64,000 bases of DNA. Origin: Reticulitermes speratus (taxonomy: Eukaryota; Arthropoda; Insecta; Blattodea; Rhinotermitidae). Below are positions 12,501 through 24,775 of the stretch, one piece after another; position 1 is the stretch's first letter, and the number at the start of each line of letters is the position of its first letter. A program made the translations under genes and the position numbers. The stretch covers positions 41,963,200-42,027,199 of the forward strand of contig JAJKFL010000014.1 in assembly GCA_021186555.1 (NCBI GenBank), read 5' to 3'. The notes under the pieces are model-generated. The model was not told where the DNA came from. It saw nothing but the letters and a program-made list of their open reading frames with translations, and made no database searches.

Positions 12501-14270
12501 GCTTTGGCTCAGCCAGCAACTCTGGTGGCGGACACGACACGTGAGGACGCTGCTCTATCCTCTGTTCGATTGGGCGGCATGGCCTCAGGCAGCCACTGTA
12601 GAGGCGGCCACCAAAGGTGAGGGCGCTGCTCTGGCCTCTGTTCGCTCGGTCGGCGTGGGCACAAAACGGCATTATGGTGGCAGGCACGAAAGTTGAGGAA
12701 GCTGCTCCGGCCTCTGATAGCTCGGTAGGCGTGGGCTCAACCAGCCACAGATATGGTGGGCACGAAAAGTGAGAGCGCTACTCTGGCCTCTGTTCGCTCC
12801 GTCGGCGTGGGCTCAGCCAGCCACTGCTGTGGCGGGCAAGACAGGTGAAGGCGCTGCTCTGGAATCTGTTCCCTTGGTAGGCATGAGCTCAGCCAGCCAC
12901 TTTGGTGGCGGACACGGCAGGTGAGGGCACTGAGGACGCTTCTCTGGCCTGTGTCGCTCGGTCGGCGTGGGCTCAGCCAGCCACTGTGATTGAAGGCACT
13001 ACAGGTGAGGGCGTTGCTCTGGCCTCTGTTCGGTCGGTCGGCGTGGGCTCAGCCGGCCCCTGTGGTGGCAGGCACGACAGTTGAGAGCCATGTTTTGGCT
13101 ACTGCTTGCACGGTAGGCGTAGGCTCATTCAGCCACTGTGTTGGCGGATACGATTAGGGAGGGCGCTGCTCTGACCTCTGTTCGCTTGGTGGGCGTGGAT
13201 CAGCCAGCCACTGTGGTGGCGGGCACGACGGGTCAGGGTGCTGCTCTGGACTCTGTTCGCTTGGTCGTCGTTGTCTCAGACAGCCACTGTGCTGGCGGGC
13301 ACGACAGGTGAGGGCGCTGGTCTGGTCTCTGTTATATTCGTCGGCGTTGGATCAGACAGCAACTATGGTGGCAGGCACGACAGTTAAGGGCCCTTCTTTG
13401 GCCTCTGCTTGCACGATCGGCGTAGGATTTTCCAGCCTCTGTGTTGGGCGGATACGAAAGGGGAGGGCGCTGCTCTGGTCCATATTCGTTCGTTCGGCGT
13501 GGGCTCATACTGCCACTGTTTTGGGGTCGAGGTGAGGGCGCTGCTATGACCTCTGTTCGATCGATCGGCGTGGGCTCAGCCAGCCACTTTGGTGGCAGGC
13601 ACGACAGGTGAGGGCCATGCTTTTGCCTTTGCTTGCACAGGCCGCGTGGGCTCATCCTGCCACTGTGTTGGGGGATGGGACAGCAGAGTGCGCCGCTCTG
13701 GCCTCTGTTCGCTTGGTCGGCGTGGGCCCAGCCAGCCACTGTGGTGGAGGGAACGAAAATTGAGGGCGCTACTCTGGCCTCTGTTCGCTTGGTCGGCGTT
13801 GGCTCAGACAGCCACTGTGGTGGCGGGAACGGCGAGTGAGGGCGCTCCTCTGGCCTCTCCTCTGTCTGTCGGCATCGGCTCAGCCAGCCAATGTGTTGGC
13901 GGGCACGACAGGTTAGGGGGCTGCTTTGGGCTCTGTTCGCTTGGTCGGCATGGGCTCAGCCAGCGAGTGAATTTGCAGGGACGACAGGAGAGGGCGCTTC
14001 TCTGGCCTCTGATCTGTTGGTCAGCGTGGGTTCAGTCAGCCACTGAGGTGGTAGACATGACAGGTGAGGGCGCCGTTATGGCCTCTGTTCGCTTGGTCGG
14101 CGTAGGCTCACACACCCACTGTGATGGCTAGCACGAAAGGTGAGGGCGCTGCTCTGGCCTGTATTCGCTCGGTCGGCGTAGGTTCATTCAGCCACTGTGG
14201 TGGCGGGAAAGTGAGTTGAGGGCGTTGGTATGGCCTCTAATCCCTTGGTCCGCGTGGGTTCAGCCAGAGT
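9547..14270 (+). repeat. 76-bp satellite, segment 3 (plus orientation)
   Basis: The array returns to plus orientation after the junction sequence GATCGCCACGAGGATACGAC near 9545. Variant units seen in segment 1 recur here in the same order. The block with GAACGCT...ACTCTAATAGG at about 3010-3050 recurs at about 11470-11510 (shift about 8460). The GGCCATGTTTTGG variant near 6725 recurs near 13087. This indicates a higher-order segmental duplication rather than simple monomer-by-monomer spread. Confidence 0.93.
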
Positions 14271-17200
14271 GAACATAGGCCAGAGCAGCGCCCTCACCTG
14301 TTGTGCCCACCACCAAAGTGGCTGGCTTGTCCCACGCCGACCAAGCACACACAGGCCTGAGTAGCGCACTCACCTGTTTTTACCTCAACCACAAAAGCTG
14401 GCCGAGCCCACGTCGACCGAGCAAACAGAGGACACAGCAGCGCCCTCACATGTCGTGTCCCCCAACAGAGAGGCTAGGTGAGACCACAACGACAGATGGA
14501 ATAGAGGCCAGAACAGCGCCCTCAACTGTCGTGTCCGCCTCCACAGTACCTGGCTGAGCCTATGCCGACCGACGGAACAGAGGCCTGAGCAGCGCCCTCA
14601 ACTGTCGTGCCCGCCACCAGTGGCTGGCAGAGCCCACGCTGACCTAGGGAACGGAGGCCAGATCAGAGCCCTCACATTTCGTGCCCGAAATCACACTGAC
14701 TGGCTGGGCCCACGCCGACAAAGCGAACAGATGCCAAAGCAGCGCCCTCACCTGTCGCATCCACCACCACAGTTGCTGGCTGAGCCTTCGCCGACAAAGC
14801 GAACAGAGGCCAAATCAGCGCCCTCACCTGTCGTGCCTGACAACACAGTGGCTGGCTGAGCCCACTCCGACAGAGCGAAAAGAGGCCAGAGCAGCGCCCT
14901 CAACTTCCTTGCCCGCCACCACAGTGGCTGGCTGAACACACGCCCACCGAGGGAAGTGGACAGAGCAGCGCCCTCACCTGTCGTGCCCGCCACAACTGAG
15001 GCTGGCTGGGCCCACGCCGAACGGCGAAAAGAGGCCAGAGCAGCGCCCTCAACAGTCGTATCCGCCTCCACAAGGGCTCTATGAGCCCACGCCGACCGAG
15101 CGAAAAGAGGCCACAGCAACGACGTCACTATTCATGCAAGCCTGCACATTCGCTGGCTGAGCCCACGCTGACCGAGCGATCACAGGCCAGAGCAACGCCC
15201 TCACCTCTCGTGCCCGCCACAATTTTGCTTGCTGAGCCCATGGCGACGGAGAGAACAGAGTCCATAACAGCGCCCTCACCAGTGGTGCCCGCCACCACAG
15301 TGGCTGGCTAGGCACACGACGAACATACAAAAAGAGGCTAGAGCTGCGCCCTCACCTTTCGTACCCGCCACCACAGTGGCTGGTTGGGACCACGCCGATC
15401 AAGGGAACAGAGGCCAGACAAGCGCCCTCACTTGTCGTGCTCGCCACCACAGTGGCTGTCTAAGCCCAGGCCGATGAAGCGAAGAGAGGCCAGATCAGCG
15501 CCCTCACATGTCCAACCAGCCACAATAGTGGCTAGCTGGGCCCACGCCCACAAATCGAACAGAGGACAAAGCAGCGCCCTCACCATTAGTGCCTGCCACC
15601 ACAGTGGCTTGCTGTGCCCACACCGACCAAGCGAAAAGAGTCCTGAGTAGCGCCCTCATATGAGGTGCCCGCCACCACAGTGGCTGGCTGAGCCCACGAC
15701 GACAGAGTGAACAGAGGCCAGAGCAGCGCCCTCACCTGGCGTGCCCGCCACCACAGTGGCTGGCTGAGCCAATGCCGACCAAGCGAACAGAGGCCAGAGC
15801 AGCGCCCTCACCTGTCGTGACCGCCAAACCAGAAGCTGTCTAAGCCCACGCCGAACGATGGAACAGATGCCAGAGCGGCGGCCTCACCTGACGATCACGC
15901 CACCACAATGTCTGGCTGAGCCCACGCCGACCGAGGGAACAGAGGTGAGAGCAGCACCTTTACAATTCGTGGCCGCAACCACAGTGGCTGGCTAGGCCCA
16001 CGCCAACCAAGCGAACAGAGGCAAAACAGCACCCTCACCTGTCTTATCCACAACCACAGTGGCTGGCTGAGCCCACGCCGACAAAGCGAACAGAGGCCTA
16101 AGGAGCGCCCTCACCTGTCGTGCCTGCCACCACAGTGGCTGACTGAGCCCACGCCGACCGAGTGAACAGAGGCCAGAGCAGCGCCCTCAACTGTCATGCC
16201 CTCCACCACAGTGGCTGGCAGAACACACGCCGACCGATGGAAGAGTGGCTAGAGCAGCGACCTCACCTGTCGTGTCCGCCACCACAGTGGCTGGCTGGGC
16301 CCACCCCGACCAGCGAACAGAGGCCACAACAACGACCTCACCTTTCGTGCACGCCTCCACAGTCGCTGGCTGAGCCCACGCTGACCGAGCGATCACAAGC
16401 CTTAGCAGCGCCTTCACCTCTCGTGCCCGCCACGATAGTGGCTGGCTGAATCCATGCCGACCGAGAGAACAGAGTCCAGAGTAGCGCCCTCACCTGTCGT
16501 GCCCGCCACCAAAGTAGCTGGCTGAGCCCACGCCGACCAAGCGAACAGAGGCCAGAGCAGCGCACTCACCTTACGTACCCGCACCACAGTGCCTGGCTGG
16601 GACAACGCCGATCAAGGGAACAGAGGCCAGAGCAGCGCCCTCACATGTCGTGCCATTCACCACAGTGGCTGGCTGGGCCCACGCCGACCAAGGGAACAGA
16701 GGCCAGAGCATTACCTTCACCTGTCGTATCCGCCACCACAGTGGATGGCTGAGCTAACGCCGACCGAGCGAACACAGGCCAGACCAGCGCCCTCACCTTC
16801 CGTGCCCGCAACGATAGTGGCTGGCAGAGCCCACGCCGAACGACCGAACCGAGGCCAGAGCAGCGCCCTCACATGTCGTATCAGCCACCACAGTGGGTGG
16901 CTGAGCTAACGCGGACCGAGAGAACACAGGCCAGAGCAGCGCCCTCACCTTCCGTGCCCGTAACGATAGTGGCTGCCTGAGCCCATGCCGACCGAGAGAA
17001 CAGAGGCCAGAACAGCGCCTTCAGCTGTCGTGCCCACCACCACAGTGGCTGGCTGGGCCCACGCCAAGAAGCGAACAGAGGCCAGATCAGCGCACTCACA
17101 AGTCGTGCCAGCCACCATAGTGGCTGGTTAGCGCCACGCCCACCAGGCGAACAGAGGCCAGATTAACGCCCTCACCTGTCGTGCCGGCCACCACAGTGGC

Positions 17201-17640
17201 TGGCTGCGACCACGCCGACTAAGCGAACAGAGGCCAGAACAGCGCCCTCAACTGTCATGCCCGCCACCACAGTGGCTGTCTAAGCCTACGCCAACCAAGC
17301 GAACAAAGCCAGGGCAGCGCCCTCAGTTGTCATGCCCACCCCCACAGTTGCTGGCTGAAGCCACGCAAACCAAGTGAACAGACGCCAGAGCAGCGCCCTC
17401 ACTTGTCGTGCCCTCCAACAAAGTGGCTGGCTGAGCCCACGCCGACCGAGCGAACAGAGGCCAAAGCACGCCCTCACCTATCGTATCCGCCACCACAGTA
17501 GCTGGCTGAGACCACGCCGACGGAGCGAACAGAGCCCAAAGCAGCGCCCTCACCTGTCATGCCTGCCACCACAGTGGCTGGCTGAGCTCGCGCCGACCGA
17601 GCGAACAGAGGCAAGACCAGCTCCCTCAAATATCGTGATC
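14271..17640 (-). repeat. 76-bp satellite, segment 4 (inverted orientation)
   Basis: This is a clean run of about 44 inverted units. Its beginning matches the beginning of segment 2: the variant CCCCCAACAGAGAG block near 7660 recurs near 14460, and the GACCTAGGGAACGGAGGCCA variant near 7847 recurs near 14641. It ends at the same junction, GATCGCCACGAGGATACGAC, that ends segment 2. Confidence 0.93.
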
Positions 17641-19315
17641 GCCACGAGGATACGACAGGTGAGGGCTGTGCTCTGGCTTCTGTTCTCTCGGACGGCGTGA
17701 GCTCAGCCAGCCACTGTGGTGGCAGGCACGACAGGTGAGGGCGCTGTTCCGGCCTTTGTTCGCTTGGTCGCCGTGGGTTTAGCCAACCATTGTGTGGCGG
17801 ACACGAAAGGGTGAGGGCGCTGGTCTGGCCTCTGTTAGCTCGGTCGGCGTGGGCTCAGCCAGCCACTGTGGTGGCGGGCTCGTCATATGACAGCGCCGCA
17901 ATGGCCTCTGTTCCATCGGTCGGCGTGTGCTCATCCAGCCACTGTGTAGGGGGGCACGACAGGTGAGGGCGCTGCTGTGGCCTCTGTTCGTTCGGTCGGC
18001 GTGAGCTCAGGTAGACACTGTGGTGTTGGGCACGACAGGTGCGGGCGCTGCTCTGGCATATGTTGGAACGTTCGGCGTGGGCACAGCCAGCCTCTGTGAT
18101 GGCGGGCACGACAGGTGAGGGAGTTGCTCTGGCCTATGTTCCCTTGTTCGGCGTTGGCTCAGCCAGCCTCTGTGGTTGCGGGCACGACTGGTGAGGGCGC
18201 TACTCTGACCTCTGATCGCTTGGTCCGCATGTGCTCTTCCAGTCACTGTGTTGCCGGGCACGACAGGTGAGGGCGCTGCTCTGGCCTCTGTTCTTTCGGT
18301 CGGCGTGAGCTCAGGTAGACACTGTGGTGGCGGGCACGACGGTTGAGGGCGCTACTCTGACCTCTGATCGCTTGGTCCGCATGTGCTCTTCCAGTCACTG
18401 TGTTGCCGGGCACGACAGGTGAGGGCGCTGCTCTGGCCTCTGTTCGTTCGGTCGGCGTGAGCTCAGGTAGACACTGTGGTGGAGGCACGACAAGTGCGGG
18501 CGCTGCTCTGGCATCTGTTCGATCGTTCAGCGTGCGCACAGCCAGCTACTGTGATGGCGGGCATGACATTTGAGGGCGCTGCTCTGGCCTCTGTTCGCTT
18601 GGTCGGCGTAGGCTCAGCCAGCCACTGTGGTGACTGAACGACAGTTGAGGTCGCAGTTTTGCCCTCTCTTCTTTTGGTAGGCGTGGGCCCAGCCAGCCAC
18701 TATGTTGGCTGGCACGATATGTAAGAGCGCTGATCTGGCATGTGTTCGCTTTTTCGGCGTGGGCTCAGCCAGCCACTGTGGTGGCGAGCACGACAGGTGA
18801 GGGCGCTGGTCTGGCTTCTGTTCCCTTGATCTGCATGGTCCCAGCCAGTCACTGTGGTGGCGGGTACGAAAGTTGAGGGCGCTGCTCTGGCCTCTGTTCT
18901 CTCTGACGGCATGGGCTCAGCCAGCCACTATCGTGGCGGGCACGATAGGGGAGGGTGCTTCTCTGGCCTTGTTCGCTGGGTCGGCGTTGGCTCAGCCAGC
19001 CTGTGTTGGCAGGCACGACAGGTGGTGGCGCCGCTCTGGCCTCTGTTCGCTCGGTCGTCGTGGGCCCAGCCAGCCACTGTGGTGGCGGACACGACAGGTG
19101 AGGGCGCTACTCTGTCCTCTGTTCGATCGGTTGGCGTGGGCTCAGCTAGCCACTCTGGTGGCGGGCACGACAGTTGAGGGCGCTACTCTGGCCTCTGTTC
19201 TCTCGGTCGGCGTGGGCTCAACCAGCCACTGTGATGGCGGGACACGACAGTTGAGGGCGCTACTCTGGCCTCTGTTCGCTTGGTCGGCGTGGGTTCAGCC
19301 AGCCACTGTGGTGGT
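17641..19315 (+). repeat. 76-bp satellite, segment 5 (plus orientation), array end
   Basis: About 22 plus-orientation units start with the same variants that open segment 3 (for example AACCATTGTGTGGCGGACAC near 9693 and 17786, shift about 8093). The array ends cleanly in the phrase CCAGCCACTGTGGTGGTGAA. The flank then belongs to a different family of about 140 bp. Confidence 0.93.
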
Positions 19316-19329
19316 GAATCTGCATCTCA

Positions 19330-19740
19330 CCTTCCTTGCAAAGTGATCTCGTGAAACTTTGTACCGCCATCTTCCTGCCATGAGCTACAAATTTTTTAAG
19401 TCTGACTGAAATCGGTCAATAATGAAAGACACTTTACTTGGAGACATTTTTGGCTGGGTCCCTCCTTCCATTGGGCGGATGTAACTGAGGCTTCATGCCT
19501 CATACTGTACTCGCATGCGCTACACAAAATGCAATTTTTTTGAAATTGGTCAATAAGGTATAGCACTTTACTTGGAGACCAAACTACTTTTTCATATATA
19601 TGTCTTTATCCATTGAAGGAATATAAATGACCATTCATTCCCCCATCACTTGTATGTTGACATGCGCTGTATAATACCATGCAAGAGTTTTGATGTTGAA
19701 ATCGTGTCATTAGTGAAAGGACCGTTGTAAAAGGATGTAG
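19330..19740 (+). repeat. Diverged 140-bp repeat family, left block
   Basis: Two to three diverged units share the phrases GGTCAATAATGAAAG, CACTTTACTTGGAGAC, a CATTGGGCGG/CATTGAAGG variant and CTCGCATGCGCTACA. They are the same family as the tandem units at 21300-22700 and 29220-30545. The segment between this block and the telomere-like tract (19741-20022) shows no gene or repeat I can recognise. Confidence 0.75.
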
Positions 19741-20022
19741 GATTTTAATATTAAACGTACTTTTAATATAAGAATATGTAAGTTATGTAAGTGAACTAGG
19801 AGACGAAAAGTATTCGCAAATGAAAGAATTTCAGATCAGGCTGCTCCCGGCCGATGTTCACAGAGGATGCTGTACAGAACAACACAGATAATTGTCCAGA
19901 ACGCACAACAAGCGCATTCACCACGTACTGTAAATGGGAAACGCTCAGGGTGTATGAAGATGAATGCTCACTGTTAGAAATGATATTTGGATTAATTTTA
20001 CAAATACCCGAAGTTGCAAGAC

Positions 20023-20721
20023 GGTTAGTTTAGTTTAGGTTAGTTTAGTTTAGGTTTGGGTTTGGTTGGGTTAGGTTGGGTTAGGTTGCGTTGGTTGGTT
20101 GGGTTTCGTGGTTGGGTTGGGTTGGGTTGGTTAGGTTGGTTGTTGGGTTGGTTTGTAGTTTGGGTTAGTTTAGTTTAGGTTGCTAGGTTTTAGTTAGTTT
20201 AGTTGGGTTTAGTTTAGTTTAGGTTGTAGTTTAGTTTAGTAGTGTAGTTAGGTAGTAGATTAGGTTAGTTAGTTAGGTTAGTAGGCTAGGTAGGTAGCTA
20301 GGTAGGTTAGTAGGTAGGTAGTGCTAGGCTAGGTAGGTTAGGCTAGGCTAGGTTAGGCTAGGCTAGGCTAGGCTAGGCTAGGCTAGGTTAGTAGGCTAGG
20401 CTAGGCTAGGCTAGGTAGGTTAGGCTAGGCTAGAGAGCTAGGCTAGGCTAGGTGCAGTAGGGCTAGGCTAGGTAGGCTATAGGGGCTAGGCTAGGCTAGG
20501 CTAGGCGTAGGTTAGTAGTAGGGGTTAGGCTAGGCTAGGCATAGGTTAGTAGGTTAGGTTAGGTAGGCTAGGCTAGGCTAGGCTAGTTAGGCTTAGGCTT
20601 AGGTAGGCTAGGAGGCTAGGCTAGGCTAGGCTAGGTAGCTAGGCTAGGCTAGGTTAGGTAGGTTAGGTTAGGTTAGGTTAGGTCTAGGTTTAGGTTAGGT
20701 TAGGTTAGGTTAGGTTAGGTT
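20023..20721 (+). repeat. Interstitial telomere-like tract (TTAGG / CTAGG)n
   Basis: About 700 bp consist almost entirely of TTAGG, CTAGG, GTAGG and TTTAGG-type pentamers. The right end is a clean (TTAGG) run at about 20650-20720, the centre is dominated by CTAGG, and the left end is looser (GTTTAGTTTAGG). TTAGG is the ancestral telomere repeat of insects. Ordinary sequence flanks both sides, so this is an internal tract, possibly a fusion or healed break, or a subtelomeric block beside the satellite. Many indels make the phase drift. The mix of units may be partly consensus error. Confidence 0.9.
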
Positions 20722-21290
20722 TTTATTTTGGATCTAGCCTATTATTGTTTATGTATTTGTGTTAAATTTATTTATTAGAACACATTTGTGTTGTCCTACG
20801 ACACATCATGTCCTGAATCCTCTCATGAAAATTTGTATGTTAAAAATTAAAAATTGTTTGGAACTTCTGTAGTTAGATCTGCTTTAATTTTAATAGGATA
20901 CATAATCACTTTCGCATCCCACGTGACTGAATACAACAAACAACACTTTGCAAGTTCAGGCATCTTAAGCTTATGTCAACCTCTCTATAATGAACGTACG
21001 AGGTAGAAGCACTATGGATAGCAATAACGATCGTCGTGCTCCCTGCCAACTGCACACGTGTTAATCTCACCAAGCATCTAAACACAACAAATGCGTAGGT
21101 CAGACACGCAATGACACGTATCCAACATACGTAATCAGAAAACGTAATGGACAAGCACAACTAAGACATCACTAAGCAAAACATTCACGAACGTTCTGCT
21201 TATAGCACAACACACAATCAGCCATCTTTAAACTTCTGCGATGACGAAATATTATCAAAGGTAACTGGTCTAGACAAATCACTTTGTCAC
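20722..21290. other. Non-coding stretch with no recognised gene
   Basis: An AT-rich start is followed by unique-looking sequence. Short open frames occur here, but none has a recognisable domain or coding signature. No repeat family in this window matches it. Confidence 0.5.
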
Positions 21291-22694
21291 CGATTATTAG
21301 CATGCAGAGATAAACGAATGACACTTTACTTGGAGAAAAAATAGAGATAGACTACTCTTTCGTCTGTATCTCGGTTCCCATTCGAGGGATTTCCCCGTAA
21401 TTACATATCGCGCACTCCCAACGCATGCGCAACATACGATGTAAGTTGTGTCGTGATCGGACTAAAAGGAAGGACACATTACTTGGAAAGCAAAGTACCT
21501 TTTTGGCTCTATCTCGACTTCAAATCAAGGGACTTCGCTGTAAGTTCACACCGAGCACAATTCGCGCATCCGCTACAAATGATATAAGTTTGTTTGTGTT
21601 TGGTTAGTAATAAAAGGCAATTTACTTGTAAACAAAGTACATTTATGTCTGTATCTCAACTTCAAATCGAGGATTTTCTTGAAACTTCACACCGCGCACT
21701 TCCAAGCATGCGCTAAAAACCAACGAAATTTGGTTCCGATCGGTCAATAATGAAGGGCACTTTACTTGGAGAACAAAACAACATTCGTCTGTATCTCGGT
21801 TCCAATCTAGGGATTTTCTTGGAACTTCACACCGCGCACTTCCAACGCATGCGCTAAAAACTACGAATTTGGTTCCGATCGGTCAATAAGAAGGCACTTT
21901 ACTTGGAGAACAAAACAACATTCGTCTGTATCTCGGTTCCAATTAGGGATTTTCTTGGAACTTCCACGCGCACTTCCAACGCATGCGCTAAAACAGAAAT
22001 TTGGTTCGATCGGTCAATAATGAAGGCACTTTACTTGAGAACAAAACAACATTCGTCTGTATCTCGGCTTCCAATCTAGGGATTTTCCTTGGACTTCACA
22101 TGCGCACTTCCACGCATGCGCTATAAATGTTAAGTTTGGTTACGATCGGTCGACAATAAAAGGGCACTTTCCTTAAACAAGAAAGTACCTTCTCGTCTGC
22201 ATCTCGGCTTCAATTGAGGATTTTCCTATACGTTCCACCTCGCACTATCCACGCAGCGCTACAAATGGTATAGTTGGTTGTGATCGGTCAATAAGAAAGG
22301 GCACTTTACTTGAAGAACAAGGTACCTTTCGTCTGTATCTCAGCTTCAAATCGAGGTATTTTCCTGTAAGTTCACACCACGCACTCTCCACGCATGCGCT
22401 AAACATGTCTGGTTTGGATGCCAATAAGAAGGGCACTTTTCTTAGGGACCAAATTGCCTTTTCGTCTGATCTGGGTTCAATGAGAGATTTTCATGTAAGT
22501 CGCATCGTGCGTTATCACGGACGAGCTACAAGAATATAATTTGGTCATGCTATTTAAGGCACTTTGCTTGGAGAACGAGTACCTTCTGTATGGTCAATCG
22601 AGGGATTTTGCTGAACTTTACACTCGACAATTTCCACGCATGCGCTACAAACCAAGTACGGTTATTTGCCATCGGTCAGTAACGAAGGGCACTT
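21291..22694 (+). repeat. 140-bp tandem repeat family, main block
   Basis: About ten units occur in tandem, period about 140 bp (for example GGTCAATAA at 21742 and 21881). Unit phrases in order: GGTCAATAATGAAGGGCACT, TTACTTGGAGAACAAA, TTCGTCTGTATCTCGG, TTCCAATCNAGGGATTTTC, TTGGAACTTCACACCGCGCA, CTTCCAACGCATGCGCTA, TTTGGTTCCGATC. Later units are shortened by many small deletions. The palindromic CGCATGCGC core resembles the binding site of NRF-1-type factors, but no function can be claimed. A SINE interrupts the block at 22696, after which one more unit follows (22978-23070). Confidence 0.88.
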
Positions 22695-22695
22695 C

Positions 22696-22977
22696 GGCCG
22701 TGCCATGGCTCAGGCGGTTAGTCGCCGGCCTCTCACCGCGGAGGCTCTCGTTAGATAACGGGTCAGTCCACGTGGTATTTGTGGTGGACAAAGTGGCACT
22801 GGGACAGATTTTTCCCCGAGTACTTCAGTTTTCCCCTGTCAATTTCATTCCACTGGTGCTCCATTACACGGAAAAATGGAAGAAATTAATCGTCTTCATC
22901 ATAGGGTTGAAAAATAAGCCTCAAGACTGCCGTGCGTCCGTAGCCTCTGCTGCGGGGCCCTTCACCATAAAAAAAAA
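22696..22977 (+). mobile_element. tRNA-derived SINE, family C, full-length
   Basis: The head contains an RNA polymerase III A box (TGGCTCAGGCGG), a degenerate B-box region, then the family body (TGTGGTGGACAAAGTGGCAC, TTTTCCCCTGTCAATTTCAT) and a poly-A tail ending at 22977. The flanks share GCACTT on both sides (22689-22694 and 22981-22986), a probable short target-site duplication. The target is a unit of the 140-bp repeat. A closely similar copy lies at 47482-47764 and a truncated one at 55683. Confidence 0.85.
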
Positions 22978-23349
22978 GCGCACTTTCCTTGGAGAACACA
23001 GAACCTTCTCGTCTGTATCTCTCCTTCCAATCGAGGGATTATCTTGAAACATCACACCGTGGACTCTCCGGGTTATACTAGTTGCGTGCCGCGGTCAGTT
23101 TTCAGGTGTGACAGTTGTTTAGAAGGCTGCTGAGGAAAAACCGTACAGCTCTAGTGTGGAATCTGGTCCAGGGTACCTTGGTTCAATGTCCGTCTGCGAC
23201 GCAGTATATTGGGTCAAATTAACGGAGACCTGGCCAAAATTAAAATTCTTCGACTACCACAAAATGCTTTAAAATCGACTTAAGGGACAACAGAAAGTTC
23301 TCAGGATAACGAAAATATACATTTTATGACATTTGGGGTGGATTTGTTT

Positions 23350-23625
23350 TCGGTACAGGGAAACAAGCAAAGCGTTATTTCAGGCTTCTGTGGCGATGTT
23401 GATAAGATCTGCGCTCTTCTGGAATATTACGCAGCGTCGAGTGCTAACCTTTACCGACGTTTCGGGACAACGTATCGGTAACGTCTTAAAGGGTCAAGCT
23501 TATCGGCCCCATCCTCAAGGGCCAATAAGTAAGACTTCTTGACCCTTGAGGATGGGATCGATACATTGTCCCGAAACGTCGGTAAAGGATTGTCACTTGA
23601 TGCTGCGTAATATCCTAGAGGAAAG
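23350..23625. mobile_element. Foldback (palindromic) repeat with FWDVT-type frame
   Basis: Two inverted halves meet near 23525. The left half contains TTACCGACGTTTCGGGACAA and CCATCCTCAAGGG. The right half contains CCCTTGAGGATGGG and TTGTCCCGAAACGTCGGTAA. The left flank encodes SALFWNITQRR, a frame I recall from very abundant repeats of cockroaches, termites and aphids. The GAGGATGGG...CCCGAAAC core on each arm is the recurrent motif described in the findings. There is no protein-coding capacity. Confidence 0.6.
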
Positions 23626-23629
23626 TAGA

Positions 23630-24775
23630 TTTCACAAACAGAGAGTTGTTAGTAGCAGTGGTTCGGAAATGTACTTTGTACACAAATTCTGTTCGTGGTT
23701 TTACTAATTATTTTTACAGTGACACATTAATTTAATAAGTAAACTGATAACTGTGCACAGCAATAAAGTTAAGTAATGTGTGACCTAATTAAAAACGTAA
23801 TATTTCAAGAGAAATATACAATTTTTAAACAAATTTATATTATTCAAATTTTTGGTTGCATAAAATTTGAAGTCCATTATTTACATAGAGCTGTAAAATT
23901 TATCTGAGCCGATCTAGCTCCGTTTCTTGCATTGTTGAATAGCTTCAAACTTTATTATTATTATACAAAAAATTAACTGCCAATACATTCTACTCTGAAA
24001 GTTATTAACTATTGCATAAGATAGTGTCATGTACTTAGAGAATTTGATCATGCGGTTTGACATGTAATCTACCATTTTGAGTGCCCACCTTAGATTTTAA
24101 TAAAAAGTTAATAGAGTGTGGATGACTAACCAGCTTACACATTATGTATGTTATGTTTATAAATATACACTTTATATTCCTGTGTATAAATATGAATTTA
24201 TTGTTATGTGTTTTATAATAAACTATGACAAAGTTTCGCACAGTTATTTACAGATAAATACAAAATTAAAGGACAAGGAGTTATTTAAAATTTGGACACA
24301 AAGGAAAGGCAAGCACAGCAACATAAAGAGTGAATACGTTAAAAAGAGTGCCATAGGGATGTACAGATACGTTCGTTTTAAATTAAGAATCTAGATACCA
24401 CGTGTACATTTATTTTATAAAAATTAAACCGATATTAATTAAACATCAATTGCTTTATTTTAAAACTGCAATCAGTTTTTTATTCTCAGTTTTATTAATA
24501 TAAACATAATTATTATTTTACAGCTCATTTTGCGCCTGAATAAATTTCCCCAATCGCATTAAGGGAAATTCGTCAGAATATATCTCGTGTTGTATTGGAT
24601 ATTTTAAAAGAGGGATTGATGCAAGAAGGAACTAACAGTATTTTGCATCAAAAAACGCAGAATGTTTGGAGCAAGATGTCAATTTACACATTACAGTTAT
24701 AGCCAAAACATATGAAACAGATTACGAACTGACATGCACTTCACGTATGCGTGGTCGTCGAAAACTTAGACGTTG
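23630..24775. other. AT-rich intergenic sequence
   Basis: About 1.1 kb of AT-rich sequence without a recognisable gene, RNA or repeat. Short open frames here have compositions expected by chance. Confidence 0.5.

Noticed and set aside
1240-19346. Dozens of 60-290-codon open frames in the GC-rich satellite
   Set aside because: The 76-bp unit lacks stops in several phases; frames shift with each unit and occur on both strands equally.
20906-21160. 84-codon minus-strand frame as a membrane protein
   Set aside because: Hydrophobic look but no family, no splice signals and no support; chance frame likely.
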